6,405 bases of DNA from an uncultured Bacilli bacterium. Its GTDB lineage: Bacteria > Bacillota_I > Bacilli_A > RF39 > UBA660. The stretch lies in the NCBI GenBank assembly GCA_934120635.1, contig CAKOUR010000024.1, positions 1 to 6,405 of the forward strand. Reading direction: 5' to 3'. The notes beneath the pieces are model-generated. The model searched no databases. It saw only the letters and a list, made by a program, of their open reading frames with translations, and was not told the origin of the DNA. The translations under genes were made by a program, and so were the position numbers. Shown piece by piece: positions 1 to 6,049 of this stretch. Numbering within the stretch: position 1 is the stretch's first letter; every line of letters starts with the position of its first letter.

Positions 1-236
1 AATTAGTTAAGATCCATCCATTTATTGATGGAAATGGTAGAACATCTAGATTAATAATGAATATGGAATTAATGAGAAGTGGATATGTACCAGTTATTAT
101 TAAAAAAGATGATAGATTAAAATATTATGAAGCACTTGATAAAGCACATACAACAAGTGATTATACAGATTTTGTTAAATTAGTAACAGAATCAGAAAAT
201 GAAATGCTTGATAGATATTTATCAGTAGTTGAATAA
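1..236 (+). CDS. Fic-domain protein, C-terminal fragment (5' end outside window)
   Basis: The frame opening at base 3 reads 77 codons to a TAA at 234-236. Near its start is the Fic signature HPFIDGNGRTSR, which contains the catalytic His, the acidic residue and the Gly-Asn-Gly-Arg loop that binds the nucleotide phosphates. The rest is the helical tail usual for Fic proteins (RLKYYEALDKAH, then a short acidic C-terminus). Fic enzymes typically transfer AMP, or sometimes another phosphate-containing group, to hydroxyl side chains of target proteins; many act as toxins or regulators. The visible part looks catalytically intact. The N-terminal half is missing, so an autoinhibitory motif or DNA-binding domain cannot be judged. 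The next gene begins 22 bases downstream on the same strand with no terminator between, so co-transcription is likely. The family is secure; the target and role are unknown. Confidence 0.9.
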   Translation, partial: LVKIHPFIDGNGRTSRLIMNMELMRSGYVPVIIKKDDRLKYYEALDKAHTTSDYTDFVKLVTESENEMLDRYLSVVE

Positions 237-258
237 TTATTAAAAATCAGGAGGTTTT

Positions 259-2037
259 ATGAGTAGTGTCAAAGTAGAAGCAGCAGCAACAAATGCGGTT
301 AGAAACTTAATAAATTTATCAAATAGTATGACGTCAGATGAAATTAAAGAAGGAGATCGTGGCGTTTCGTTTGACGGATGTATACCGATATATTTAAAAA
401 ATAAGATAAAAAAGAATAATTTTTGTAATAAAGTTGATATTCAGGTTAAGGGCAGAAGTGTTAAAAAATTATCTTCAGCCGAGTATCTTAAATTTTCAAT
501 GACTTTGTCTGATATTAAAAATTATAAAAATGTTGGAGGAACAATAATTTTTTATGTGCAAGTTAATAGTGATAGAACAAAAAGTAGAATTTATATTAAA
601 TCATTGTTGCCATATGAAATTAATCAAATACTAAAAACTAATTCTAAAAATAATGTATCATTGACATTTGAATATATTGATGAAACAGATGTAAAGAAGT
701 TAGAATACATATTTTTTCAATTTCAAAATGATAAGGATAAGCAATATTCTTATAAAGATGAATATAAAACAATTGAAGATTTTGAAAAAGAAAAAGGAAC
801 ATTCAAGCTTGGTATCAATATTCCTAGCATCTCTATGAATCCAATTGACTATTTGAATAAGAAAAGTTTTATATATTTTCAACCTGAGAATTTTAATAAT
901 ATACAAATTCCTTGTGGTATAGCCGAATTATCTTCATTTACTTTTAAAAAAGATATGGATATTAAAATAGGAGAAGAAATAATAAATACCACAGTTGAAA
1001 TAAAACAATTTTCTGATTACATAATGGTAAATATCAATGATTGTATTTTTTATAATTCGAGAAAAAATATGTTTACTTTTGAATTAAACACAAATCTTAA
1101 AAAAGCATTATATAATATAGAACTTATAAGGAAATTTATTAAATATGAAACCATAATTATAGATAAAAATAAGCTATCTATCAAGAGCGGTGGAGATTAT
1201 AGTATATTAGAACATCAGATTGAAGTGATAAATAAGCTGGATATAATTGTAAAAGCCTTAAATATTGTTACTGAGCCAATTATAGATTTTAGAAGTATTG
1301 AATCTATAAAAAATATAGGATTAGTTTATAATAATATAATTGATAAAAAGGGTATACCATTTATTAATGAGTATGATGTCTTTTTATTAAATATTAGTAT
1401 CTTTAATTTAAAAATTTCTTTTTCTGTTCAAAGACGAGAAGATAAAACGTATGATTTATATAATTTTTATGATCTGTTAATAAATCAAAAGGATTTGTTT
1501 AGTTACATTAACGATAAAAATGAAAGAGTAATAATATCCCCTAATTTTTCAGCTTTAAATAAAACATTGAAACTTGATGTATCTTATTTGGTTGCAGATA
1601 ATATTGTTGATAAATTATCCAATTTGGAAATATTAGAAGATAAAGTTTTAGATAATGCAGATTTAGAAGCAAACTTGACTTGGTTTATTTTAGATAGTTT
1701 AGAGTATTATGACAATCATGTAAAAGATTTCCATTCTGAATTACTAATTAATTTTTTAGAAGATGTATCTAAATGCTTTCTAAAAACAAAAAATAAAAGC
1801 TGCAAACATATTTATTATATAAACTATTGTCAAGTATTAAAACGATTAAATAAAATTAAGAAAGAGGAAATAAAAAATCTTATTTCAATAAGAGATAAAA
1901 CAAAAGATGTAATGATAAAAATATGTACAAGTATTCTATTAGAAGATCAAAGTGGATTTAACATTTACTATGATAGTATTAATGATGAACAAAAAGAAAT
2001 ATTAAAATCTTATCCGATTATTAATTTAAAAAAATAG
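259..2037 (+). CDS. DUF4365-like protein, candidate PD-(D/E)XK-type nuclease with helical C-terminus
   Basis: This is a 592-residue soluble protein without a signal peptide or membrane segment. The start is supported by AGGAGG at 249-254, four bases before the ATG. Residues ~12-125 resemble the DUF4365 family: an N-terminal helix, then GDRGVSFDG (Asp39), then VDIQVKGR with Asp60 and a Gln62-x-Lys64 pair, then strand-rich sequence (GGTIIFYVQV). An Asp followed by Q-x-K is the arrangement of Mrr-like PD-(D/E)XK nucleases, so metal-dependent nucleic-acid cleavage is plausible but inferred. The middle (~200-460) is beta-rich and unrecognised. Residues ~466-592 are helical and end in an LLED...YPI tail of a kind I associate with long DUF4365 proteins. 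Such proteins often occur in defence islands. It follows a Fic gene at 22 bases and converges on the XRE/recombinase-remnant strand. It probably belongs with the Fic gene rather than with the AIPR operon. The domain call is moderate; the activity is unproven. Confidence 0.75.
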   Translation: MSSVKVEAAATNAVRNLINLSNSMTSDEIKEGDRGVSFDGCIPIYLKNKIKKNNFCNKVDIQVKGRSVKKLSSAEYLKFSMTLSDIKNYKNVGGTIIFYVQVNSDRTKSRIYIKSLLPYEINQILKTNSKNNVSLTFEYIDETDVKKLEYIFFQFQNDKDKQYSYKDEYKTIEDFEKEKGTFKLGINIPSISMNPIDYLNKKSFIYFQPENFNNIQIPCGIAELSSFTFKKDMDIKIGEEIINTTVEIKQFSDYIMVNINDCIFYNSRKNMFTFELNTNLKKALYNIELIRKFIKYETIIIDKNKLSIKSGGDYSILEHQIEVINKLDIIVKALNIVTEPIIDFRSIESIKNIGLVYNNIIDKKGIPFINEYDVFLLNISIFNLKISFSVQRREDKTYDLYNFYDLLINQKDLFSYINDKNERVIISPNFSALNKTLKLDVSYLVADNIVDKLSNLEILEDKVLDNADLEANLTWFILDSLEYYDNHVKDFHSELLINFLEDVSKCFLKTKNKSCKHIYYINYCQVLKRLNKIKKEEIKNLISIRDKTKDVMIKICTSILLEDQSGFNIYYDSINDEQKEILKSYPIINLKK

Positions 2038-2038
2038 C

Positions 2039-2134
2039 TTAGTTATCTTCTAAGTTATCTATAATAGAAACAACAGAGTCGAGGGCAGTACTAAACATAT
2101 GTGAATATGTATTTAGTGTTTCCTCGATTTTTAT
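2039..2134 (-). pseudogene. Tyrosine recombinase (integrase) C-terminal remnant
   Basis: On the minus strand an open frame of 31 codons ends at a TAA (2041-2039). It reads ...IEETLNTYSHMF, then a short tail ending in DNLEDN. The ETLNTYSH segment matches the very conserved end of phage and ICE integrases (typically GHSSI.TTLDTYSHLFP), where the Tyr is the catalytic nucleophile; its codon is at 2107-2105. The upstream catalytic Arg, His and Arg boxes are absent. The frame meets the MITE-like insertion at 2135, and if that insertion is removed it hits a stop codon inside the neighbouring XRE gene. Most of the integrase was therefore lost before or independently of that insertion. The XRE gene lies on the same strand just upstream, as in many lysogeny modules. 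The match is short, so chance resemblance is possible but unlikely given the correct position relative to a stop. Confidence 0.65.
2079..2132 (+). terminator. Probable rho-independent terminator after the DUF4365-like gene
   Basis: An outer stem TCGAGG (2079-2084) pairs with CCTCGA (2122-2127) and is followed directly by TTTTT (2128-2132). Inside it, ACTAAACATAT (2090-2100) pairs with ATATGT and TTAGT (2105-2117) with a two-base bulge, leaving a GTGA loop. The structure lies about 40 bases after the stop of the upstream gene, where a terminator is expected. It overlaps the integrase remnant on the other strand. The T-tract is also the target site of the MITE-like insertion. Confidence 0.6.
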
Positions 2135-2135
2135 T
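2128..2135. repeat. Target-site duplication, left copy
   Basis: TTTTTATT is identical to 2311-2318 on the other side of the MITE-like element. It includes the T-tract of the preceding terminator hairpin. Confidence 0.8.
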
Positions 2136-2310
2136 GGTTCTTCGAATTTGAGGGGACCTGAAAATAACATCTAAGTTTTTAGATGTTATTTTCATATCTT
2201 ATAATTGTCTCAAAGTAGTAAAATTGAAGTTATCATAAAAGCTTAAAATTAATATTTTAGAATTTTGTAATAACTACTTTAAAGTTAAGTCTCCTCAAAT
2301 TCAAAGAACC
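2136..2310. mobile_element. 175-bp MITE-like element with ISL3-like terminal inverted repeats
   Basis: The left end reads GGTTCTTCGAATTT then GAGGGGACCT (2136-2159). The right end, read on the minus strand from 2310, reads GGTTCTTTGAATTT then GAGGAGACTT. They agree at 21 of 24 positions. The element is bounded by a perfect 8-bp direct repeat, TTTTTATT, at 2128-2135 and 2311-2318. GGTTCTT-type ends with an 8-bp target duplication fit the ISL3 family. No transposase frame fits inside, so this would be a non-autonomous derivative moved in trans. The interior is mostly fold-back sequence: a perfect 15-bp stem at 2160-2193 and an outer pair AAAGTAGT/ACTACTTT (2212-2219 and 2273-2280). The insertion falls at the stop codon of the XRE gene without changing its protein. 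The family assignment rests on the ends and duplication length only. Confidence 0.8.
2160..2193. repeat. Perfect 15-bp stem hairpin inside the MITE-like element
   Basis: GAAAATAACATCTAA (2160-2174) and TTAGATGTTATTTTC (2179-2193) are exact reverse complements separated by a four-base loop. The right arm is T-rich, so it could slow or stop transcription from the left, but there is no long T run after it. Perfect pairing suggests recent origin or selection on the fold. Confidence 0.8.
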
Positions 2311-2318
2311 TTTTTATT
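2311..2318. repeat. Target-site duplication, right copy
   Basis: TTTTTATT repeats 2128-2135 exactly. It contains the minus-strand TAA stop (2316-2314) of the XRE gene, showing that the insertion fell exactly at the end of that reading frame. Confidence 0.8.
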
Positions 2319-2538
2319 TGTCTATATCCTTAACCAATTCGGAAATTGTTATTCCTAATGTTCGCGATATCTTTTCAAGTACTTTAAGAGTTGGTGAATA
2401 TTCTCCTCTTTCTAATCTTCCATAATAAGCTTCACTGATTCCACAATAGACAGCAAATTCATATTGTTGAAAACCATTATCTTCACGTAATAACCTTAAA
2501 CGATACCCAAATTTAACATTAATTTTATCTTTTTTCAT
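2314..2538 (-). CDS. XRE-family helix-turn-helix transcriptional regulator
   Basis: This 74-residue protein is almost entirely one HTH_3/XRE (Cro/C1-type) DNA-binding domain. Residues ~10-21 form the first helix (FGYRLRLLRED). Residues ~24-45 form the helix-turn-helix itself (FQQYEFAVYCGISEAYYGRLERG), with the typical ERGEYSPT turn at 43-50. Residues 51-70 complete the bundle (LKVLEKISRTLGITISELV). It has no effector or dimerisation domain beyond this, like controller proteins of restriction systems and small phage repressors. The minus-strand ribosome site AAGGAG lies about eight bases before the ATG. Its promoter is a perfect consensus with a dyad in the spacer, so it probably represses itself and also the divergent AIPR/ATPase operon. 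An integrase remnant downstream on the same strand hints that it came from a prophage or integrative element. DNA binding is near certain; the target is inferred. Confidence 0.9.
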   Translation of the reverse strand: MKKDKINVKFGYRLRLLREDNGFQQYEFAVYCGISEAYYGRLERGEYSPTLKVLEKISRTLGITISELVKDIDK

Positions 2539-2559
2539 AAAAAAACTCCTTTTTTATAT

Positions 2560-2587
2560 ATTATACGTCATATATAGCGTATGTCAA
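2560..2587 (-). promoter_or_regulatory. Perfect-consensus sigma-A promoter of the XRE gene
   Basis: Read on the minus strand, TTGACA (2587-2582) and TATAAT (2565-2560) are separated by 16 bases. Both boxes match the consensus exactly. Transcription would begin near 2552, leaving a very short leader that is almost entirely the AAGGAG ribosome site. A promoter this strong on a small regulator gene generally needs tight repression. Confidence 0.85.
2563..2582. promoter_or_regulatory. Candidate XRE operator inside the promoter spacer
   Basis: ATACG (2563-2567) and CGTAT (2578-2582) flank a self-complementary ATATAT centre; 16 of 20 positions are palindromic. The dyad fills the interval between the -35 and -10 boxes of the XRE promoter, so a bound dimer would block RNA polymerase. 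Assignment to the adjacent regulator is inferred from position and symmetry. Confidence 0.6.
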
Positions 2588-2618
2588 TTCTGAAAGATGT
2601 GATATATTAGAATTGTCA
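2582..2618. promoter_or_regulatory. Second, wider dyad bracketing the operon's probable -10
   Basis: TGTCAATTCT (2582-2591) and AGAATTGTCA (2609-2618) are inverted copies with one mismatched pair in ten. The left arm contains the -35 of the divergent XRE promoter. Between the arms lies TGTGATATATT (2598-2608), the best -10 candidate for the AIPR operon. The arms could be paired operator half-sites, or a stem in the 5' leader if transcription starts further upstream. The sequence cannot separate these. Confidence 0.5.
2598..2608 (+). promoter_or_regulatory. Probable -10 region of the AIPR/ATPase operon promoter
   Basis: TATATT at 2603-2608 with an upstream TG at 2598-2599 is the best -10-like sequence before the AIPR gene. 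The -35 about 17 bases upstream (around 2580-2585, TATGTC) is poor and overlaps the XRE promoter. This is therefore a weaker promoter that could be displaced by activity or repression at the divergent one. Confidence 0.35.
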
Positions 2619-2648
2619 AAGGAAAAATTATTTTAAAGGAGGTTTATT

Positions 2649-3839
2649 ATGAATAATGAAATAATTTTTAAAACCAAGTCATTTAGAAAAATACCTAATC
2701 CGTATTATTTGAGTGATGAAGAAGCAATGAAAGGTGCTGAAATGTATTATATTGTATGCGATGTTAAAGACGTTCCATCTAATATACCAATGGATACTAA
2801 TCCAAGAGAACAAAAATTAACTACAGCAGTAGCAAAAAAAATAAGAACAAGTTTAACAACACCTGGTGCAAATAATTTTTATTTATTGAATAGGGGATTA
2901 TTATTATCTGCGGAAAAAGTAACATTTAATAGTAAAAATGAAACTGTTAGTGTTGTTTTCTCTGATACTAGCGTTCATGGTGATATTGATGGTGGGCATA
3001 CTTATAAAATAATTCAAGAATGTCAATCGGAATTGGATTATGGGCAACAATATGTAAAAATTGAGATTCTTACGGGCGTTGAAGATATGTTTCAAGAGTT
3101 AGCGAGTGCTAGAAATACTTCAACTCAGGTACAAGACAAATCAATAGCTGAACTATATAATAGATTCGATATAATAAAACAAGCTATACAAAATGAATCA
3201 TTTAAAGATGAAGTGTTTTTTGAGGAAAATGCTGAGGGAAGCATTGACGTTAGTGATATTTTGGCTTTGTTAAATTTATATAACATTGATAGGTATCCGG
3301 ATTTAAATGACTATGCAATTGTTTCTTATAATGGAAAAAAGCAATGCATAGATTACTATATTAAACAACATATGGAAAAAGGTGAAACAATAGAAAACCC
3401 TTATGTTAAAATGTCTAAAATAATGGTTGATATTTTTAAACTGTATGATCAATTAGAATTAAAAGCTAGAGATTATTATAGCGGTGGTGTGTCTGGAAAG
3501 AAGTATGCATTAGTTGTAGGTGTTAATAAAAGAAAGGATGGAAAACCGGCATATAAAACTAAATTTTATAAAAATAATACTGATTACATTACACCAAATG
3601 GTTTCTTATTTCCGATATTGGGTGCGTTTAGAGCTTTAATTGATGTTGATTCTGAGGGATACTATTGTTGGAAAAAAGATCCATTTTGTGTACTAGATAA
3701 GGTTGGATCAGATTTGATGGAAACAACAGTTGATACAAGCAGAACTTTAGGGAATAATCCTAATGCTACTGGAAAAAATAAGACTTTATGGAAAAACTTA
3801 TATATGTGTGTTGCAATGGAAACAATGCATAAAGATTAA
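2649..3839 (+). CDS. AIPR-family (abortive infection phage resistance) protein
   Basis: This is a 396-residue soluble protein. The start is set by AAAGGAGG at 2635-2642, six bases before the ATG. It has the AIPR landmarks in order: FYLLNRGLLLSAEKV at 77-91 (family form F.xLNxGI.I), HGDIDGGHTYKII at 110-122 (in place of the usual I.nGxQT/DGQH-type loop), and ARNTSTQVQDKSIAELYNRFDIIKQAI at 154-180. The DGGHT loop recalls the DGQHR motif of DndB-like proteins, to which AIPR proteins look related. The C-terminal ~200 residues are mixed alpha/beta and unrecognised. AIPR proteins were named for phage abortive infection and recur in defence loci, some with GHKL ATPases; their biochemical activity is not well defined. 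The ATPase gene follows 20 bases after the stop, so the two form an operon. It is shorter than many AIPR proteins (commonly 500-700 residues), probably a compact variant. Confidence 0.8.
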   Translation: MNNEIIFKTKSFRKIPNPYYLSDEEAMKGAEMYYIVCDVKDVPSNIPMDTNPREQKLTTAVAKKIRTSLTTPGANNFYLLNRGLLLSAEKVTFNSKNETVSVVFSDTSVHGDIDGGHTYKIIQECQSELDYGQQYVKIEILTGVEDMFQELASARNTSTQVQDKSIAELYNRFDIIKQAIQNESFKDEVFFEENAEGSIDVSDILALLNLYNIDRYPDLNDYAIVSYNGKKQCIDYYIKQHMEKGETIENPYVKMSKIMVDIFKLYDQLELKARDYYSGGVSGKKYALVVGVNKRKDGKPAYKTKFYKNNTDYITPNGFLFPILGAFRALIDVDSEGYYCWKKDPFCVLDKVGSDLMETTVDTSRTLGNNPNATGKNKTLWKNLYMCVAMETMHKD

Positions 3840-3840
3840 A

Positions 3841-3848
3841 AAAGGTGG
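3841..3848 (+). promoter_or_regulatory. Ribosome binding site deciding the start of the ATPase gene
   Basis: AAAGGTGG resembles AAAGGAGG with one change. A GTG at 3845-3847 in the ATPase frame lies inside this site and has no ribosome site of its own. The ATG at 3860 lies 11 bases downstream, within usable range. The ATG is therefore the better start and removes five residues from the longest possible frame. Confidence 0.7.
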
Positions 3849-3859
3849 GAAAGAAGTTT

Positions 3860-6049
3860 ATGAAGTTTAAATTAAGTGAATTATTGGCGATTTATAAGCC
3901 GGAACAACTAAATGCTTTTTTAAAAAAACACATAAACACAGATTTAGAAGAAAATAATTTATTATATGAAAATATTAGTGATAACTGGACTTGCGTAGGA
4001 GATACAAAATATAATTTATCAGCTATTAATATGCTTAAGGATTCGGGTAAAGGACTTATAGAAAGGATCACTAATGGAATTGACGCTGTACTTGAAAAAG
4101 AAAAAGAAAAGAATGGTTTAACCTCTCCTAAAACTGCTGATGATATAGTTAAGGTAGCTTTTCCGCATTATTATGAAAATAAGCAAAATATTAAAAAGGG
4201 TACATCTGATAGACAAAATGCTTGTGAAACAGCTGATAAAGTCATAGTAGCTATTAATGATAGTACAAAATCTAACAGACCTACAGTTGATGTGGTAGAT
4301 CAGGGATGCGGAATAAGCGGTGAAAAATTTGGAGATACTATTCTCTCAATTCATAAAGGTAATAAATCAACAATAGATAAGAATTATTTGATTGGTGCGT
4401 TTGGACAGGGTGGTTCAACGTCATTGCCATTTTCTTTTGCGACAATCATAGTTTCTAAAAAAGAAGATAATGTTTATTTTACAATCGTAAAAAAATGTTT
4501 ATTTGCTGATATGAAAATGGATACATATTTATATCTTACACCAAATGGTCAAGTTTCATTGAGCGAGAACGATGAGCATAACTATGAAGACGAATATATT
4601 AATACTTTTATTAATTCAGAATCTGGAACATTAATTAGAATGATAGATATGGAGATACCACGTGAATATAGAGTAAATGATGCTACAAAACCTGGTATGC
4701 TTGGAGATTTTATTAATACTGAATTATACAATGTTAGCTTACCGGTAAAAGTAGTTGAAAATAGAGCAGATTTTACAAGCAATGCTCATAAACAAAATAG
4801 ATACTCATATGGTTCTAACAATAAAATAATGACATGGGAATATGCCAGAAAAGAATATTTTGGAACAATAAGCATTGAACATAATACGAAAGAATATAAA
4901 CTAAATTATTACTTTATACTTCCTCCTGATGAGTCGGATTGGGCTAAAGATGCAAAATGTAAGGATGTTTTTAAACAAGTAAACGTTCATCTTGATCCAA
5001 TAATTTATACTGTTAATGGACAATACATATCTAGCGAAAAATTTACAAAATTAAAAAATGCTGGTTTAAGCTTTTTGCAATATCGATTATTAGTAGATAT
5101 TAACCTTGACGTTTTAGGAAAGGACAAGTATCGATTCTTTACTACTGATAGATCTAGAATTCAAGATTCAGATTTAACGAATGGCTTTCTGGATAAAGTA
5201 ATTGAAGCTTTAAAAAATGAAAAAACAATAATTGATATGAATAACTATATCGCAAGTCAAAGTGTTAATGCAAATATAGATAATGAATTAATAAATGATA
5301 TTAGTAGTAGTGTAAAAAGCATTTATAATAAGTTTTTGAAGTCAGGTAATAAAATATTAAACATTAATAAAGGGCACCACGTTAATCCAACTCCTGAAGA
5401 GATATACTATGACTCAATTCAAGAATTTGAAATTACTACATCAAAACAAGTTTTTTACAAGAATGAAAGTATAAACGTTGTAGTAACAACCAAAGCCAAA
5501 AAGAACGTTAATGATAAAGCAAAAATATATATGTTTGTTGATGGTAAACAAAATTATAATCATTCTGAATCTGTGATGAACGGCAGGATTCAATATACAT
5601 TAAATGATATTTCTGCAGGAATACATAATATCCAATTTGATTTATATGATGATGAATTAAATCTGGCAAAGAGAAGTAATGTATTTGAATTTGCTGTAGT
5701 TGATGATTTGAAGAAACAAGCTGAAAGTATAACTAATAATAAGGACTTAGAATTAAACATTCAACTTGTGGATGATAAGGAATTGATAATAGATACTGTA
5801 AAAAATGAAGTTGATAAAACGATTGATGTTTATCTATGCTTAAGCCATGATTTGTTAGTAAATAATTTATATGGCAAGAGTGCTAGTAATGATGAAATCC
5901 AAGTATTAAAGAATAAGTTATTAGAACCTATTATTTTATTCACACTTTTCTTAGGTGACAATTATGACAATATAGAAGATATTGATAAGAAAAATGAGAT
6001 TATTTTGTCGTTCTGTAACACTTTCTATATTACAAATAGTTTAAATTAA
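3860..6049 (+). CDS. GHKL/HATPase-domain protein with C-terminal Ig-like domain, AIPR partner
   Basis: The protein has 729 residues from the ATG at 3860. The N-terminal half holds a GHKL (Hsp90/MutL/histidine-kinase-type) ATP site: an N-box ERITNGIDA at ~68-76 with Asn72 and the preceding catalytic-type Glu68; a G1 box VDQGCGIS at ~146-153 with Asp147; a G2 lid GAFGQGGS at ~179-186; and GTLIR at ~256-260 as a later nucleotide-pocket motif. No phospho-acceptor histidine-kinase motif is evident, so a MutL/MORC-like ATP-driven conformational machine is more likely than a kinase. Residues ~300-435 look like a transducer domain ending in FFTTDRSRIQ. Residues ~519-617 are a strand-rich stretch (EITTSKQVFYKNESINVVVTT through GIHNIQFDLYDDE) with the pattern of an Ig/fibronectin-like sandwich. 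The last ~110 residues are helical. It has no membrane segment or signal peptide. Being second in an operon with the AIPR gene suggests a complex or shared pathway. The ATPase call is firm; the C-terminal domain and function are inferred. Confidence 0.88.
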   Translation: MKFKLSELLAIYKPEQLNAFLKKHINTDLEENNLLYENISDNWTCVGDTKYNLSAINMLKDSGKGLIERITNGIDAVLEKEKEKNGLTSPKTADDIVKVAFPHYYENKQNIKKGTSDRQNACETADKVIVAINDSTKSNRPTVDVVDQGCGISGEKFGDTILSIHKGNKSTIDKNYLIGAFGQGGSTSLPFSFATIIVSKKEDNVYFTIVKKCLFADMKMDTYLYLTPNGQVSLSENDEHNYEDEYINTFINSESGTLIRMIDMEIPREYRVNDATKPGMLGDFINTELYNVSLPVKVVENRADFTSNAHKQNRYSYGSNNKIMTWEYARKEYFGTISIEHNTKEYKLNYYFILPPDESDWAKDAKCKDVFKQVNVHLDPIIYTVNGQYISSEKFTKLKNAGLSFLQYRLLVDINLDVLGKDKYRFFTTDRSRIQDSDLTNGFLDKVIEALKNEKTIIDMNNYIASQSVNANIDNELINDISSSVKSIYNKFLKSGNKILNINKGHHVNPTPEEIYYDSIQEFEITTSKQVFYKNESINVVVTTKAKKNVNDKAKIYMFVDGKQNYNHSESVMNGRIQYTLNDISAGIHNIQFDLYDDELNLAKRSNVFEFAVVDDLKKQAESITNNKDLELNIQLVDDKELIIDTVKNEVDKTIDVYLCLSHDLLVNNLYGKSASNDEIQVLKNKLLEPIILFTLFLGDNYDNIEDIDKKNEIILSFCNTFYITNSLN

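Noticed and set aside
700..906. Minus-strand frame of 68 codons inside the DUF4365-like gene
   Set aside because: It is Ile/Phe/Lys-rich shadow sequence with no ribosome site or recognisable motif, opposite a well-supported gene.
2136..2310. Riboswitch or small RNA instead of a mobile element
   Set aside because: The matching ends plus an exact 8-bp flanking duplication are explained by transposition, and the element lies between convergent genes rather than in a 5' leader.
2904..3095. Minus-strand frame of 63 codons inside the AIPR gene
   Set aside because: It overlaps the conserved AIPR motifs on the other strand and shows no features of its own.
3845..3859. GTG at 3845 as the start of the ATPase gene
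   Set aside because: It lies inside the AAAGGTGG ribosome site and has no site of its own; the ATG at 3860 is spaced properly.
4582..4782. Minus-strand frame of 66 codons inside the ATPase gene
   Set aside because: It is a shadow of a conserved coding region, with no supporting signals.
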